Shown here piece after piece: positions 44,201 to 55,659 of a stretch of DNA of 64,000 nt. The stretch lies in contig CM069446.1 of assembly GCA_035610835.1 (NCBI GenBank), forward strand, positions 46,911,625-46,975,624, given 5' to 3'. This DNA is from Ophiura sarsii. Its lineage: Eukaryota; Echinodermata; Ophiuroidea; Amphilepidida; Ophiuridae. The notes beneath the pieces were generated by a model. That model was not told where the DNA came from. It saw nothing but the letters and a program-made list of their open reading frames with translations, and did not search any database. Made by a program: the position numbers and the translations under genes. The stretch's first letter is position 1, and the number at the start of each line of letters is the position of its first letter.

Positions 44201-47200
44201 TTTAATTAATTTTTTTTAAATCACCTGCTTTGGGGAATTAAAATAGCCGGAAATGAAAGCAAACCGTCAGAAACGTTAATACTTTGTTCAATATTTTTTA
44301 TTTTTTTATTTATTTTTTTACATTTTTTTACATTTTTATTTTTATTTTTTCCTCCCTCAAAATAATAAAAATATATTTAGGGTCAGTCAGGTTAGGCCAA
44401 TCAAACTTTTTTTAGGCCTAAGATCACAGCTCTAGCGCACAATACAGGAGCGATTTGTGATTGAACAGCACCCACAGAAGCTGGAGTCCTAATAAACAAT
44501 TCACATTGTTTAAATTGCTTATCGCTCCGTTATATTAATTTTGAAAGAAGTATGGAGATCAGCAACAGGTAAGAAATCGATCTCCATACTAAATACATCT
44601 TCGATCAACGACCTTGCCTTATCAGTTAATCCTGTTTAGCATAGTGGCCACACTCTAGAGCTCCCACGCAGGAATAAAAGTTTGATTCATATATTCAAAA
44701 CAAAATAATTATATATTGTTGTTTTTGTAACATAAACATTACGGTAGCGCTCATAATTCACCTTGTCAGTAGCGGATGCTGCCAATATATTGAATGAGAA
44801 CAAAAGAAAAGCCTTACTTATTTTTAATTTCATATTATAGGATGAACGTTTACTCTGCTGTGGGTCTATAGACTCTATCCTATATAATTTCTATTTGTAT
44901 CCACTAGTCTGTCCTCATAAATTATAACCACTGTTTACTAAATCTCTCCTAATATCCACTATATTTGGGTCATCCTTTATTCCTGTTTTTCAGTGTGCCT
45001 GTGAGTTTGTCTCAACATGCAAAATGTATGTGGAGGTGGTGTGTAATTAATTACATACTGACAAACTGGAGTCGCTGCACTCCAGTAAATGAAACCCAAT
45101 CGGTTGAAATAGCATGTTATGCGTGTGTTATAAAAATCTGCACTGTATAGCAATTATGCACCCAGCAGCTATTTATCTATCTATCCCGTAGTCTTGTCGA
45201 CCGTTGGGGCGCCACAGATGCCCTGACCACCAGCTCTCTCCATCCTTGTCTGCACCCAGCAGCTAGATAAATATAATTTGTGTGGGGGAGGGAGGATGGA
45301 ACCTCACTTGGTGGACATTCCACACTCTGAAGCATGTGTGTGTGTGGTTATGTCAAAGGTCATGTGAAGTCAAGTTGTAAATACGCTAAAAGTGTCCATT
45401 AACTGTAGGGTGTTACCTTCTCTTCAGACCACCTCTATGGGCTGCTGCAACGACCCCTGCCTCCTGTCAAGAACCAGATTATAAGACTGGCCAATTGCTT
45501 CACCTGCTTGGGGGGGGGGGGGGGGGGGGGAGTCCAAAGGGTACAGTTGGACTGCCTCCCCAATTTATCCACTGGTGTCCCCCTCATCTTCATTCTGCTG
45601 CACCTATTATCCACTGATCTCTACTACTATTGGTTACATATCTATCTGATTGTCCTCTGTGCTATCCGTATGTCCTCTGTGCTATCCTTTTATCCACTCT
45701 TTTGCTCGTTCACTTATTTTCCATAAATGCCTAAGTCATTTAAGAAAGGGCAAGTTTATTCTATCCCTGAGGTTAAAAACCATATGATACTTTCCGCATT
45801 GTCCATGATTAACCCGGGGAAAGGGCAGTCAGTCATTACACTGTAAGCATGTGTAACAAGGGGTGTTTTGGGGATTAGGTGTAATACCGTATTACACGAT
45901 ACGGAGGTCTAAAATTTACCATTTTCAATCAAGAGAAAGGGAACCTTGTCTGAATCCTGTTGATTTCTCACACGTGTAAGATGTCAAAATGTGGAGAGAA
46001 GTATGCGAAATCCTCATCTTAAAAATTCTATCTTAGGCTTCCGATTTCGGAAGAAATATGATTTCAGTGGTTGTCTTGAAATCTAGGGTCATGCATGCAC
46101 TAAGAAAACTCCTATGTAAATCAATCTGTAATTGACCGTGTCCGATCTTTCCATTCTACAATCAGAAGTAAGCCCATATTTTTCTCATTATCCCTGCAAA
46201 ATTTTAGGCCTGATAGACATTTCCTTTAGATTCTATGCTTGAAATCGAGGTGATTTCCCACAAAAATAGGTTAACCATCCAAACAGTTTGTATGGGAAAA
46301 TGTGAAGTAAATTTTCGCTTGTACCATAAACACCCATGGACAAATTTAAGTGACATTTTGGAATATGACTATTTATGACACACCTTATGCAAATAACTAA
46401 ACGCCAAATTAAAAATGTGAGCTGAAATTGGGTCGCCCACCTTTAAGGTGTCATATATCAGACATTTTTGCTGATTCCAAAAAAATGAAACTTTCAATCC
46501 ATATTGTATACCCATTCCTAAGAGACGACCCACTTTTTAAGGAAATATATTTCATTGTTTTTAGGGCATACTACTATAGGCCACAAAAAAACAAACCTGT
46601 TCTGCGGTCCCGACAGACTCATTTATTCCGAAATTGGTGAACACAATTTTTACATGCAAATGCATATCGACCAAACTTTTTTTGTGCAAAATGTTTACGG
46701 ATTTTTGGGATTTTTACGGTCATTTTGAAGGTGGAAAAGCGACATAAAACCTGACCGACTGACCCAACCTGAGAGGTCTGTTTGCCCATAGAACAGGTTT
46801 TTTGTGTGTGGCCTAATGGCCAAAATTATATAATGTGCTACTAAGAGTGACTTTTATTAGTTTGGTAGTGACAAATCCTAATACCTTTCAAGAGGCCTCT
46901 CCAGGTCAACGAGATACAGGTAAGTAGAAAGCCTAGGTTGTCATTGTGTATTGCTATAAAATGTATTACTTTTTGTATCAATTATCTGCAAGTAAGGCCA
47001 AAAAAATTTAGTTGTGTTGCCCTCAAGTGCTAAAATTTTAAAATCGGGTCAGTCGGTCGGATTGTTTTTTCTTTTTCTTGGCTGAAAAATAAATGGTTTA
47101 TGTTGAGACAAAATTGGTATAGGCCCCAAGTCAATTTAACTATGTTTCTAATGTGATAATAGTCTAAAAACATTTATTTAAGCTTATTTATTTCAAGCAA

Positions 47201-50200
47201 GAAATAGTAACGTTTAGACAGCTTGAAGATCAAATTTAAATGGGAAAAAAATTTGAAAAAAAAATGCAACCCTCGTTTTTAGGGTCGGTCGCTGAGGGCA
47301 ACACAACTATTTATTTTTCTTGGCCTTGTTAAAATCTACACATTTTCACTTAAGAACCAATGGATGTAAACATAAAATGTTAAGATTCTTCACAATTTCC
47401 GACAAATCAACTGATCAAAGTCATTACCAGTTCAAACCATTGTAACAAAATCTGTCAACATTTTGTCATTTAAATATTGATTAATAAATCACTATTCTGT
47501 AAAAAGGGCTTCAACTCTGCCATTCGTATTATGAATAAATCATCTTTGAACTATGAAACAGCCATCGGCAAATAAGTTCAGCACAAGTCCTACTCACAGG
47601 CTAAATGATTTGTGCATAGGCGTTCAACACTAACTCTACTAACGAGGGCTAAATAATGTGCGCACAGACGGTAGCATTCATGACCCCATGGTCCTACAAT
47701 AAGCGTGGTGTTTGGATTAAAGCTGTGCTGTTTTATTTTAAACCAACGGATACCAAACTGTTGTGTGAATGCTCGTAAAGGGGAAAAAATGCTGAACTTC
47801 TTTGCAGCTGATTAAGAAAATAGATATCACTGCTGAGGGAAATCATTGTTTTTGTATTTCATTGTTACGAGATAAGTTCTGCATCTTATTAAAACACAAC
47901 TTGTAAACACGTATGGAACAATGAGGATCATATGCAATATAATGAATTTGCTTGTCTGCAGACATTAGCACACTTCTTAACTGATTCACCTGTGAGTTGC
48001 TATTATTATGCTGTGTAAGTCGACGGATAGGAACTGATTGAAGACTTTAAGTAATGTTGCATTTTATGTTTGAGGAGGAAAGAGGCCTTCGTCCGACTTG
48101 GTGTCACACCATTGATGTCGTGAGCCAACTTTGATTTTCACATCAAGAAACGACGAAGGACAATATTTCAAGAGGATGATACCATGAGAAATAACAGCAG
48201 TTGCACCATTTGTCCTTGAAAAGTAGACCACCGGTCTGAGGATGCTAATGGTTGGAGATCAGTACACGGTAGTTTGGAAGTTGCCTGGTATGGTTGGGAA
48301 TGTGTTGGCCAATGTAAGTAGAGGTACGATGCCACAGGTAAAAACAGTTGGAAGGTGAGCCGTTTGGCATTCTTAATCATTTTCATTTGTTTTTGTAAGT
48401 TATGATTAATTTATAATTATTTAAAATTAATCATTTACAAAGTGATGGTAGGAGATGCTTGCCAGAAGTAATTGAAGTCAATCACATAATTATTAAAGCA
48501 TGTGGAGCAAGACCTCAAACCAAATGCCCTCCTTAACCTAAAGGCCCAAGTCTTTATACTGCTATAATTTAAATACCCATTTCTTGGTGATGACTTGACT
48601 CCACTCAATCCCCTCTTATATATTTGGGATGGGTGGAGGGTTTGCCCCTAATAAATTTGGTCTGGGCCCCTGACTAAAGTACAATACCAAGCACGGATGG
48701 GAGGTAAACTACCCATTTCTCTTCCCACCCGAGATTTCCCTCCAATTTTGGTGCTCTTTAAATTGGTGGATATGTACATTAAAGAATGTGGAATACCTTA
48801 ATTAATTTATCTTATTGTAATTGGGGGAAATAAAGAATAGGGATGTGAGGATACATACATGTAGCTATGTCATGTTAATAAAGATCCTAGTTGTATCAGT
48901 GTTTAGTAGAAAGACACTGAAATTGTTACATTAAATTTATACCTGCATTCTTGCCAACATTTCGAAATAGCACATTTCTGGGTCAGTCCACCCTGTTGAA
49001 TTCTTGAGTCGTCTAATGGGAGATATCCATTTTCAGAATTTATAAGTGAACCTGCTTCAATCTGCTTGCTGCCAATGTATTAAAACTGTCTGTGTCCAAT
49101 TGTTATGTTATATTTCAGGAACTACATGAATGACAGCCTGAAGACCAATGTATTTGGACGTTTTACACCGGAGACCATTGCTTGTGCATGTATCTATCTC
49201 ACAGCAAGACAACTAGAGGTAAGGGAGTGTTCATGAAATTTGGAGGGGCCCGGTCAAAATGTTTCCAACACTCACAGAGGCCCCCTGTTTACTAAAGCAC
49301 ATTCGACTAAATTGTGAATTTTCATGCAATAATGGAGAGGAAGATAAACCCATGAACAGGTGGCTACCGGGACTGTCCACAGCATGAGTCCAGGTAAAAA
49401 GATTCAGTCTTAATTTTGACTCACTCCTGATTCTTCCCACTGCCCACCAAGCTGTGTCTATGTGAAAGCCTCTAATTAAGCGAGAGCTGATTGTTTTTTC
49501 ATTCCTGGTGTTTTCAAATTTTGCTAAACATATGTCCAGGAGCTACTTTAGTCAAAAAAGTTACAAAGTAGCTCCTGGTCCTCGTATGCTTAATTCGAGG
49601 CATGTCCATGTGTAAATATATATATGTTGTGTACAAATAAAGTGGTCAAAGGAATTCAAACATTGCCCTTGAATGTTGCTGTCGGGTAGATAACATCAAA
49701 ACCACTATTCCTTTAATTATCTAAGCGTAACGTTCGTTTTTATTGCATACTGCGTTATCTCCGGTGTTGTGACCAAGTCGCTAAACCTCAAGGAACAAGT
49801 CAAATCAAATTGCTGACTGGGGTGGATCGAGTCATGTCGGTCGTTCTAAATTTTAGTCAAGTCAAGTCGGTCCAATAGGTCATGTAAATTCAAGCCACTG
49901 GTTGGCTCAAGTCAGGTCAATTCTCTAATTTTGTTCAAGTCACACTGAACATGAAACATACTGAACATGAAAGTATTCACTTCGTTACTGAATATTTTAA
50001 GTATCTTAAGCATGATTAACTTCATTTTGGCAGTTAAATTTTGTTTAGACTCCACTTCCTGAAGCCAGTTTAGCACTGGAATTTAGTCAAAAGACTTCTG
50101 GAAAAGTGACTCTCGAGTCAAGTCTTTTGGATGAGTTACTCGAGTCAAGTCAAATCATTTGAAAAGTTTCAAAACCAAGTCACAACTGCTCAAGTCAATT

Positions 50201-53200
50201 TATTTCTCTCAATGACTTGAGTCGAGTCATCAAAATTAGTGACTTTAGTCCAAGTCATTGACTGAAGTCATAACACTGGTTATCTACGCACTGTTGTTGA
50301 GCGTGTGGTCAGCCTTAATCTTGGCCCACATGCATTTAATCACTTGTAGTAAATGTTAAAAGCATGGTGGTTTTTACTTGATTAAAACATGACCGTATGA
50401 TAGAAATAAATTCGGGGCCATTACAAATCATAGAACCATGGCATGGCTGTTTTACATTGTTGCTTATATTTGTGTCTTCCACCAGATAACACTACCAAGT
50501 AACCCACCATGGTATGGTTTGATGGGAGCCAGTACAGATGAGTTAGAAGATATATCACTTACTATACTAAGACTATACACAAGACCAAAGGTGAGTGATT
50601 AGCATCAGATGTACAAACATTCAATTGCCGTTTGTTTGATGATGTCCAAAATGTTGACTAAATTTAGGCCACACACACAAAGTTTGTCTCAGAAACATTT
50701 TTCAAAAAAGTGCTGTGTGATTATTTTTTAAATTATTTTTTTAAGAAAATAAGCTATGAGGTATGCAACATTTTTATTAACCAACCGGCAATGTTTAATT
50801 TGACGTTTTTATAGAGAACTATCTACATGGCAAAAGACCATACATTTGTTGGTGACAAGCTTTGCGATAAATTTGCTGGCTTCCAAATGTATGCACATCA
50901 TTTTCAATATGATTCTAGCATACAGACAACAAAAAACGAACAAAAAATGGAAGAAAAATGCCTTGCCACGTATAGCTATGCGCCAAAGCTTATTTCACAT
51001 TCCTATGCGCGCAGGTTTCTGAGACAAACCTTTTTCCTTTTCTTTTTTGCCTTAATTGTTGCTTGTATCTCCATTTGGCCCTTCAGCATGTATAAAGTAA
51101 TACTTCCTATGTGTAGCCTTTGGGCAGTCTGTTCTAAACGTGTTCATAAACAAGGGCCAAAAACGTCTATTAAAAACCTTGCTAGTGCTCTTGCCTCTGA
51201 ACATGTATAAAGCAACACTTCCTATGTTCAACCATGGGGCAGTTTTATTTTATACATGCTGAAGGGCCAGAAAATATACAAGGTTTTGACTGAACAGCGA
51301 GACCAAAGGTGAGCATCAGATGTACAGAAAAACTCAATTGGAGTTTGTTGATGTCAGAGAATACACACCCTAAATGCACGATAAGCAGCTTGATGTTTTG
51401 CTTGTATCGTAGTGATTGGCAATTTCGGTTATGTTATCCCTAATAATTGATGGTGGTAAAGATGATCTCGTCAGCTTTTTCCAATCAAAATTAAGATTTT
51501 GATATCGGAAGAAAACCCAAATTTTTATCGCTATCCCTGCAAAATGTATGTCTTAAAAGATTTGTCCTTCTGATGTTATAAATGAAAAAGAAGTGAATTA
51601 TCCCCCTAAGTTGTCAACTACCCATACGTTAGTGTACTGTTCTGTGGGCAAATTCTATGTTAATTTTTGCATGAAAAACCGCTAGAGAAATTCAATTCAA
51701 ATTGTTGAACAAATCATGATATGCCTTTAAAGGTGGATGTTCCGATCACTGTTATACCTTTTTTTTTTGTCCATCCACATATTTTGATATAAAAAGCTCC
51801 ATATATTTAACGTAAGATATGGTCCATTTAGACGTTATAGGCCAAAATGCAGTGCATTACTGCCAAAGGTGGTTAACCACCTGGCCAGTTTGTGTACTTC
51901 TCAATGGGCTGGGAAATTTCATGTCACCTTGTGCTTCTAAAGAACAATTGGGAGTTATGCAAGTCACTTTGGAATACGACTATTTTTAAGGATGAAAATC
52001 GGGCCAGCAATCGGAACACATACATTTAAGTAAAGAACACACAGTGTGGAAACAAATTGAGTCATCACCTTTCATGCCACAAGGTCATATTTGCTGTGAT
52101 CGCCTTTAGTTGCATCTGATATTCATAGGTTCTTCAGATTAATGTCACAATACTGAATAACAATGACAATAATTGCATTTATTTGTGTGTGTGTTGCAGA
52201 AATCTTACGAAGAACTGGACAGGATTGTGGAAAAGCGGCGAGTGGCGATCCAAGAGCTGAAACTCACCAAAGTGAAAGGTCAAACCGAGCCCCCTAGCAC
52301 AGGCGGCACACCCAACAACTTCTCCCCTCATACCTCCAGACCCAATTCCCCCAAGCCGACCAATAGTTCCCCTGCACTGCTACCGTACAAAGTTGCTGCA
52401 AATAAATTGAAGGAAGAACCAAAGTCTACTGGATCAGGGAGTAGTAACAAAAGTTCAAGGTCAGTGGATTAATAAGTCTTTCTGTATGTAGCAGGCATGA
52501 TCATTTCCCTAAAAAATGTTCAGCCTGATTTTATGGCCCTTTATTCTGGTGATTTTTTCACCATTTTCCTTATTTTTGAACTAAAAGATCTTTATCATCA
52601 TGCCTGATGTGAGGGACTGGTTAATTCTGATTTCTTATGAAGATAACCCTCATTGTAGGGTTGCTATTTGAAAACCCAGCCTATCTAGGGAAATACTAGA
52701 CTGGGTCCCTGCGTCCCCCTATGTGGCCGCCACTGGGTCCCTAAGTCCCCCTATATGGCCGCCATCTTTAAAAAATGGCGGACCAAAAAGAGTGACTGGG
52801 AAAATAGTACGTCCAAAAGTGCGTAAAACTACCGGCGCACTGTAGCCTGACTGGTGCGTGAATAAGCTCATGTATATTCACCAGTTCATGAGTGCAAACT
52901 TTTGGAACTGTATTTTTCCAGTCTACACATTTGAGCACTTTCGTAGGGGCCGTGTGTAAAATAGGGAAGGAATGAGGATCAAGTCTAGGGAAATACAAGA
53001 TTGAATATAGAAACACTAAATCATGCACCTTTTTGGTTGATAGCACTAGCAGGTGGTCGCGTGTCAAGGTGGGCATGCAAAAAGGTGGTGGTGTTACATT
53101 TTTCCGTATGGATTTATCAATAAAATCGTGTAACTTCACAACACCTTGGCCTATTTCTTTTCAAACATTTCATACTGTTTTGTTAAAATATATGAAATGA

Positions 53201-54453
53201 TTGAAAAGAAAGATATTTCTTTTAACCCTAACGCCCCTAAATACTACAAAATAGTAAAATACTACTGCCAAATCTACTCAAAGTGCATTTGCGGACGGTT
53301 TTCGATGATGTCATCAACTGAGCCTACTATATCTGAGAGCTGTGTCTTGTCTATGGGGGCCGGGGTATTTGTTCCGGAGGGAGGGTCCCTAGTTTAATCC
53401 CCGGTTGGGGAGCGGCGATTTATTTGTTATTTCTCTTCCAAAATTGTGATCCCGGTTAAAATACCAGTTAGGGTTAATATGTAATAGAGATATGAATAAT
53501 GAGGGCATCTGAAAATTGAATGTATCTATCCCAGCAAAGAAAATCTGAAATTTGTCCAACACCCAAATATCATACGCATTATACGTTACATTTGTGATAA
53601 ATGTATAATGTGTTACATATCAATGGAAAAGCTGACATGTTCCTCTTTCCAACGATACCTCATTTGTAGCAATCATTGGTTTGAAAATATTCAGTTGTCC
53701 GACCAGTAGCTGAGGATCAATGTGTAAAAAGATTTGGTAGGGTAGTCTCTTACTGCTTCCCCATCACACACAAATGCTTAATGAGTAAGAGATTTGATCT
53801 ATTGGGTTGATGTTCTCACTTTTTGATGGGAAAATGTTGCTCTCTTAATTATCCACACCTGTTCTAACCTTTATTTATTTTTAAACCATATTTTTGTTTT
53901 ACCCACTCACAGGGAAAGAAATGGACATTCCAAAGTGAAGCACAGGCAAGGAGGAGCCAGCCATTCAGATTCCGATGTCCAAAGTATCTCTCCTAGCCCA
54001 AGACGACACTCCCGCAGTAGAAGTAGAAGTCGTTCTCATTCAGATCACAGGTCTTCGCGTGGCACAAGCTCCAGTAGAAGCCGCAGTCGCAGTGCGTCAT
54101 CACACGATGGACACGATGCTTATATAAGTCGTTCCAAGCAGCGAAGGAAAGATCAACACAAGAAAAGTCACAGAAACGGCGGCAAAACCAAAGGTAGACG
54201 GATGACTAAGCGTAAACGGAGCCGGTCTCTGTCTCGCAGCCGAAGTATAACGAGATCAAGAAGTAGATCACCACCACCACCGAGACGTTCGCGGAAGCAT
54301 AGGTACAGCCCGTACCGGGATAGTCAGAAAGGACGGAATAAACGGTCACGTTCTAGATCCCCAATACGTGAGCGTCTACCCAAGGTGCCTAAAAGAGACT
54401 CTAGGAGACGACGCAGTCGCAGTCGTTCAAGGGATGGGCGGCGGCGTAGGTGA
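35158..54453 (+). CDS. CCNL: Cyclin L (eight coding exons; N-terminal exon missing)
   Basis: Join 35158-35232, 35618-35727, 39530-39650, 41125-41189, 49119-49218, 50486-50590, 52200-52459 and 53913-54453: 458 residues plus stop, with all GT-AG borders in phase. The first cyclin box runs from [19 protein letters not shown] through [18 protein letters not shown] and [20 protein letters not shown]. The second runs from [10 protein letters not shown] through [15 protein letters not shown] and [14 protein letters not shown] Ser/Pro-rich linker (residues ~220-280) leads into an Arg-Ser tail. Cyclin L pairs with CDK11 in nuclear speckles and promotes pre-mRNA splicing. The cyclin core closely resembles vertebrate cyclin L1/L2; a single invertebrate gene is likely ancestral to both. 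The exon for the region before VAMATG was not found; it may lie in the gap at 19743, elsewhere, or be unrecognised. Introns hold many mobile elements, none of which breaks an exon. Confidence 0.96.
35448..35566 (-). repeat. GGCC-MITE fragment in intron
   Basis: Read on the minus strand, GGCCAAACAAAGAAG, GTCTGTCTCAGAAACATTG, AAATAAGCTAAGTGCTGTG and GGCTATGAGGTATGCAA match 50664-50775, where the same motifs follow TTAGGCCACACACAC. Confidence 0.65.
35618..35727 (+). CDS. CCNL: Cyclin L exon (IVAMACTN...)
   Basis: The acceptor TTTATTTCAG; 36 codons plus two bases; donor GGCAG|GTCAGT. It contains [20 protein letters not shown], the most diagnostic cyclin L segment. Confidence 0.97.
36614..36894. 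mobile_element. hAT-type MITE in cyclin L intron
   Basis: CAGGGTTGTAGCTA at the left is inverse to TAGCTACAACTCTG at the right. The 8-bp flanks CATGGATG and CATGTATG match at 7 of 8 positions. It contains a poly-G tract near 36811. Confidence 0.8.
37486..37545 (+). other. Candidate alternative (poison) exon in intron after IVAMAC exon
   Basis: A strong acceptor (TTGTCTTTTCAACAG) precedes TGCTGTCTCATGACTG. Joined to the preceding exon this reads S-A-V-S-stop. A usable donor GCCG|GTCAGT follows 60 bp later. The sequence out to about 37750 is GC-richer and less repetitive than the rest of the intron. Inclusion would truncate the protein within the first cyclin box. This is inference only; no transcript evidence is available here. 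Confidence 0.3.
39530..39650 (+). CDS. CCNL: Cyclin L exon ([11 protein letters not shown]...)
   Basis: Acceptor TTTTACCACAG; one base completes the split arginine, then 40 codons to HVKHPHK; donor AAG|GTAAGA. Confidence 0.97.
40545..40701. mobile_element. Near-perfect 157-bp palindromic MITE in cyclin L intron
   Basis: The arms TTGATTATCCTTTTCTG, TGCATTGTGGGATC and AAATGGGGCA are mirrored by TGCCCCATT, GGATCCCACAATGCA and CAGAAAAGGATAATCAA around a short A-rich loop at about 40621. The ends ATAAGGGTTATCGC and GCGATGAACCTTAT also pair. The transcript of this intron would fold into a long hairpin. Confidence 0.88.
41125..41189 (+). CDS. CCNL: Cyclin L exon ([14 protein letters not shown]...)
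   Basis: Acceptor CTGCTACAG; 21 codons plus TG of a split tryptophan; donor CATG|GTAGGT. The 7.9-kb intron that follows is the largest in the gene. Confidence 0.96.
42178..42560 (+). other. Candidate alternative 3' terminal exon in the large cyclin L intron
   Basis: After the acceptor TTCTCTCTTGCCTATAAAG, the split tryptophan is completed and the frame reads AHLLGK then TAG at 42197-42199. That would give a short cyclin L lacking part of the second cyclin box and all of the RS tail. GGCCCACTTACTAG|GTAAGT could alternatively be a 14-base microexon. The following ~350 bp is GC-rich, non-repetitive and open in all three frames for long stretches, unlike the neighbouring intron. Vertebrate CCNL1 and CCNL2 are known to make short isoforms without the RS domain. 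Equivalence here is inference. Confidence 0.3.
44129..44421. mobile_element. GGCC-ended MITE in cyclin L intron
   Basis: AAGGCCTAAAAAAAAGGTG and TTTGATTGGCCTAAC at the left pair with GTTAGGCCAATCAAAC and TTTTTTTAGGCCTAAG at the right. The centre is T-rich. GGTCAGTCAGG near the right end recurs in related copies at 46577 and 46994. Confidence 0.82.
46577..46815. mobile_element. GGCC-ended MITE in cyclin L intron, second copy
   Basis: TAGGCCACAAAAAAACAAAC and CTGTTCTG are inverse to AGAACAG and TTTTTTGTGTGTGGCCTA. CCTGACCGACTGACCCAACC lies near the right arm. Confidence 0.78.
46994..47327. mobile_element. GGCC-ended MITE in cyclin L intron, third copy
   Basis: AAGGCCAAAAAAATTTAGTT, GTGTTGCCCTCA at the left are inverse to TGAGGGCAACACAACT and TTTTTCTTGGCCTT at the right. 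The sub-terminal motif GGGTCAGTCGGTCGG is shared with the copy at 58675. Confidence 0.82.
49119..49218 (+). CDS. CCNL: Cyclin L exon ([10 protein letters not shown]...)
   Basis: Acceptor TATATTTCAG; one base completes tryptophan, then 33 codons including [20 protein letters not shown]; donor GAG|GTAAGG. Confidence 0.97.
49468..49601. mobile_element. Small hairpin MITE in cyclin L intron
   Basis: GCCTCTAATTAAGC at the left pairs with GCTTAATTCGAGGC at the right. An inner stem CCAGGAGCTACTTT pairs with AAAGTAGCTCCTGG across a short loop. Confidence 0.78.
49762..50278. mobile_element. hAT-type element rich in CAAGTCA motifs
   Basis: CGGTGTTGTGAC at the left is inverse to GTC(A)TAACACTG at the right. 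Flanks GTTATCTC and GTTATCTA match 7 of 8. The interior contains more than ten CAAGTCA/TGACTTG motifs in both orientations. Similar motifs occur at 1530-1905 and 11520-11915, beginning CAGTGTTGTCATCGACT, so relatives flank the Rab-like terminal exons. Confidence 0.78.
50486..50590 (+). CDS. CCNL: Cyclin L exon ([12 protein letters not shown]...)
   Basis: Acceptor CTTCCACCAG; 35 codons, phase 0 at both ends; donor AAG|GTGAGT. It ends the second cyclin box ([12 protein letters not shown]). Confidence 0.96.
50664..51055. mobile_element. GGCC-ended MITE in cyclin L intron, longer variant
   Basis: TTAGGCCACACACACAAAGT and TTGTCTCAGAAAC at the left pair with GTTTCTGAGACAAACC and TTTTTTGCCTTAA at the right. 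The 127-residue frame at 50827-51210 spans this element and the next one and is not a gene. Confidence 0.75.
51060..51285. mobile_element. MITE with TTGTAT...ATACAAGGTTTTGA-type ends
   Basis: TTGGCCCTTCAGCATGTATA on the left is inverse to TATACATGCTGAAGGGCCAG on the right, and ACAAGGTTTTGA lies at the right end. A relative lies at 56660-56868, which explains the similar translated words (PFSMYK, WAVC) on opposite strands. Confidence 0.7.
51731..52025 (-). mobile_element. AGGTAGATG MITE, copy 4, in cyclin L intron
   Basis: AGGTGGATGTTCCGATC and GATCGGAACACATACAT-type ends are flanked by TTAA (51727-51730 and 52026-52029). The interior matches the other copies in inverse (GTGTACTTCTCAATGGG, CACCTTGTGCTTCTAA). 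Confidence 0.78.
52200..52459 (+). CDS. CCNL: Cyclin L exon ([13 protein letters not shown]...)
   Basis: Acceptor TGTGTGTTGCAG; 86 codons plus two bases; donor CAAG|GTCAGT. It covers the basic helix after the cyclin boxes ([16 protein letters not shown]) and a Ser/Pro/Thr-rich linker. The frame would hit a stop soon after the donor (SVD), so reading through gives an RS-less form. Confidence 0.95.
52696..53110 (+). repeat. Dispersed ~410-bp repeat, copy 1
   Basis: CTAGACTGGGTCCCTG, GGCCGCCATCTTTAAAAAAT, GACTGGGAAAA and AACTTTTGGAACTGTATTTT are matched in inverse at 60125-60538. The unit contains GCCGCCATCTTT boxes. It lies inside the last intron of cyclin L. Confidence 0.72.
53222..53477. mobile_element. 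TTAACCCTAAC-ended MITE in cyclin L last intron
   Basis: TTAACCCTAACGCCCCTAAA at the left and CAGTTAGGGTTAA at the right. It resembles the element at 22849-23270, with TACTACAAAATAGTAAAATA-like motifs near the left end. Confidence 0.65.
53913..54453 (+). CDS. CCNL: Cyclin L terminal exon (RS domain)
   Basis: Acceptor TTACCCACTCACAG; one base completes arginine, then 179 codons to TGA at 54451-54453. It encodes repeated SR/RS dipeptides ([32 protein letters not shown]) and [20 protein letters not shown], a likely nuclear localisation stretch. RS tails bind splicing factors and target nuclear speckles. The reading frame is intact with no repeat insertion. Confidence 0.97.
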
Positions 54454-55135
54454 CCCTAAATTCACCTAGTGTACAATGTAAACAGATTTAGGGATTATAA
54501 AATAGACTGTGACAATTGGATAGAAAATGATATGACTAGATGATATAAGGCCGGCAAGGTGGATTTTGTTTCTTGTTCAATGAAAATGGGTTTTCGCAAA
54601 CAATTTTTTTTTAAAGAATTGTTGCAAGAATTATTTCTGGCAGATATATTCATTCTGGTAGGAAAATGTGTTTGAAATATTTTTGTATCAAACCAGGGGT
54701 GCTTACTTAAATGTGTGATATTTGCTTGTTGAGAAATTCACCCTAAAGTTATAGACTATGTTATATTTGTCAAGTTTTTTTCATCCAAGTGTTATTGTGC
54801 TGGAAAAGCAAAACAAACAAATTAACAACTGAAAGCGAAGATATTCATAGCCCTCGAATGACAATTAATCATGACCAATATATGTATGCATTATGGTGTT
54901 TTTTGTGGGGGGGGGGGGGGGCATAGAACAGATTTTCATTTCTTGTAAGTCGTCACCTTATCGGCTGCCATAGGTATAACAAATTGAATGCTATTGCTAT
55001 ATTGGTAGACAAGTGCCTTTCAATGTGAATGTATCGTACCGTTGGTATATAATATTAATGTACTTGTATATTGTTAATGTTTTGTGAGATTGGTAAAATC
55101 TTACCTATGAAATAAATCCCGTAACAGTTGGCTAG
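54454..55135 (+). other. CCNL: Cyclin L 3' untranslated region with polyadenylation signal
   Basis: The first canonical AATAAA after the stop is at 55111-55116, which would put the transcript end near 55130. A poly-G run interrupts the region at about 54907-54921. The boundary is a prediction. Confidence 0.6.
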
Positions 55136-55655
55136 AGTCCAATACAAAAAAAGTAAGTTGACAATGACAACACATAACATTAATTTGTTTTCAAAAGCGG
55201 CCAAAAAGAGGGTTAGGATTTTGTCACATACTGCGAGAATCCATTTAAGATTCTAGTCTAATAATTTTACGAGAAGTCTAAAATTTTCATCCATTTATTT
55301 TGTGTATCATTCTAAAAAGAAACCAGAATTCCTAAACAAAAAATCAACCCTAAAAAACCCAAATAGGTCAGTCAGGCATGTGAAACATGGTTTTCCCCCA
55401 TGGCCTTATTGTTTGTTGAATTTCATCTGTTCACTTCGGTGGCCGGAAATGAATGAATTGAGTCTGGACGCAATAGGGATTTTTAAAAGTGCCCTATTGC
55501 ATTGCATCAACATGTGATGGCAGCACCGCACATTATAATTATGGGTAACAGTAGACAAGGAGTTGATATATATAATATTAAAACCAAACTATTGAGCAAT
55601 GCCGGTGCCCAGAACCTGCTGATCTTATCTGGAGCAAGAGAAGTAACATTGTAGC
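55136..55655. other. Gene-free spacer
   Basis: No gene or clear repeat border was recognised. Confidence 0.4.
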
Positions 55656-55659
55656 TTAA

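Noticed and set aside
50827..51210. 127-residue frame in a cyclin L intron
   Set aside because: It spans two MITEs; a similar translation appears at another MITE on the opposite strand (56743-57000), which shows that it is repeat sequence.
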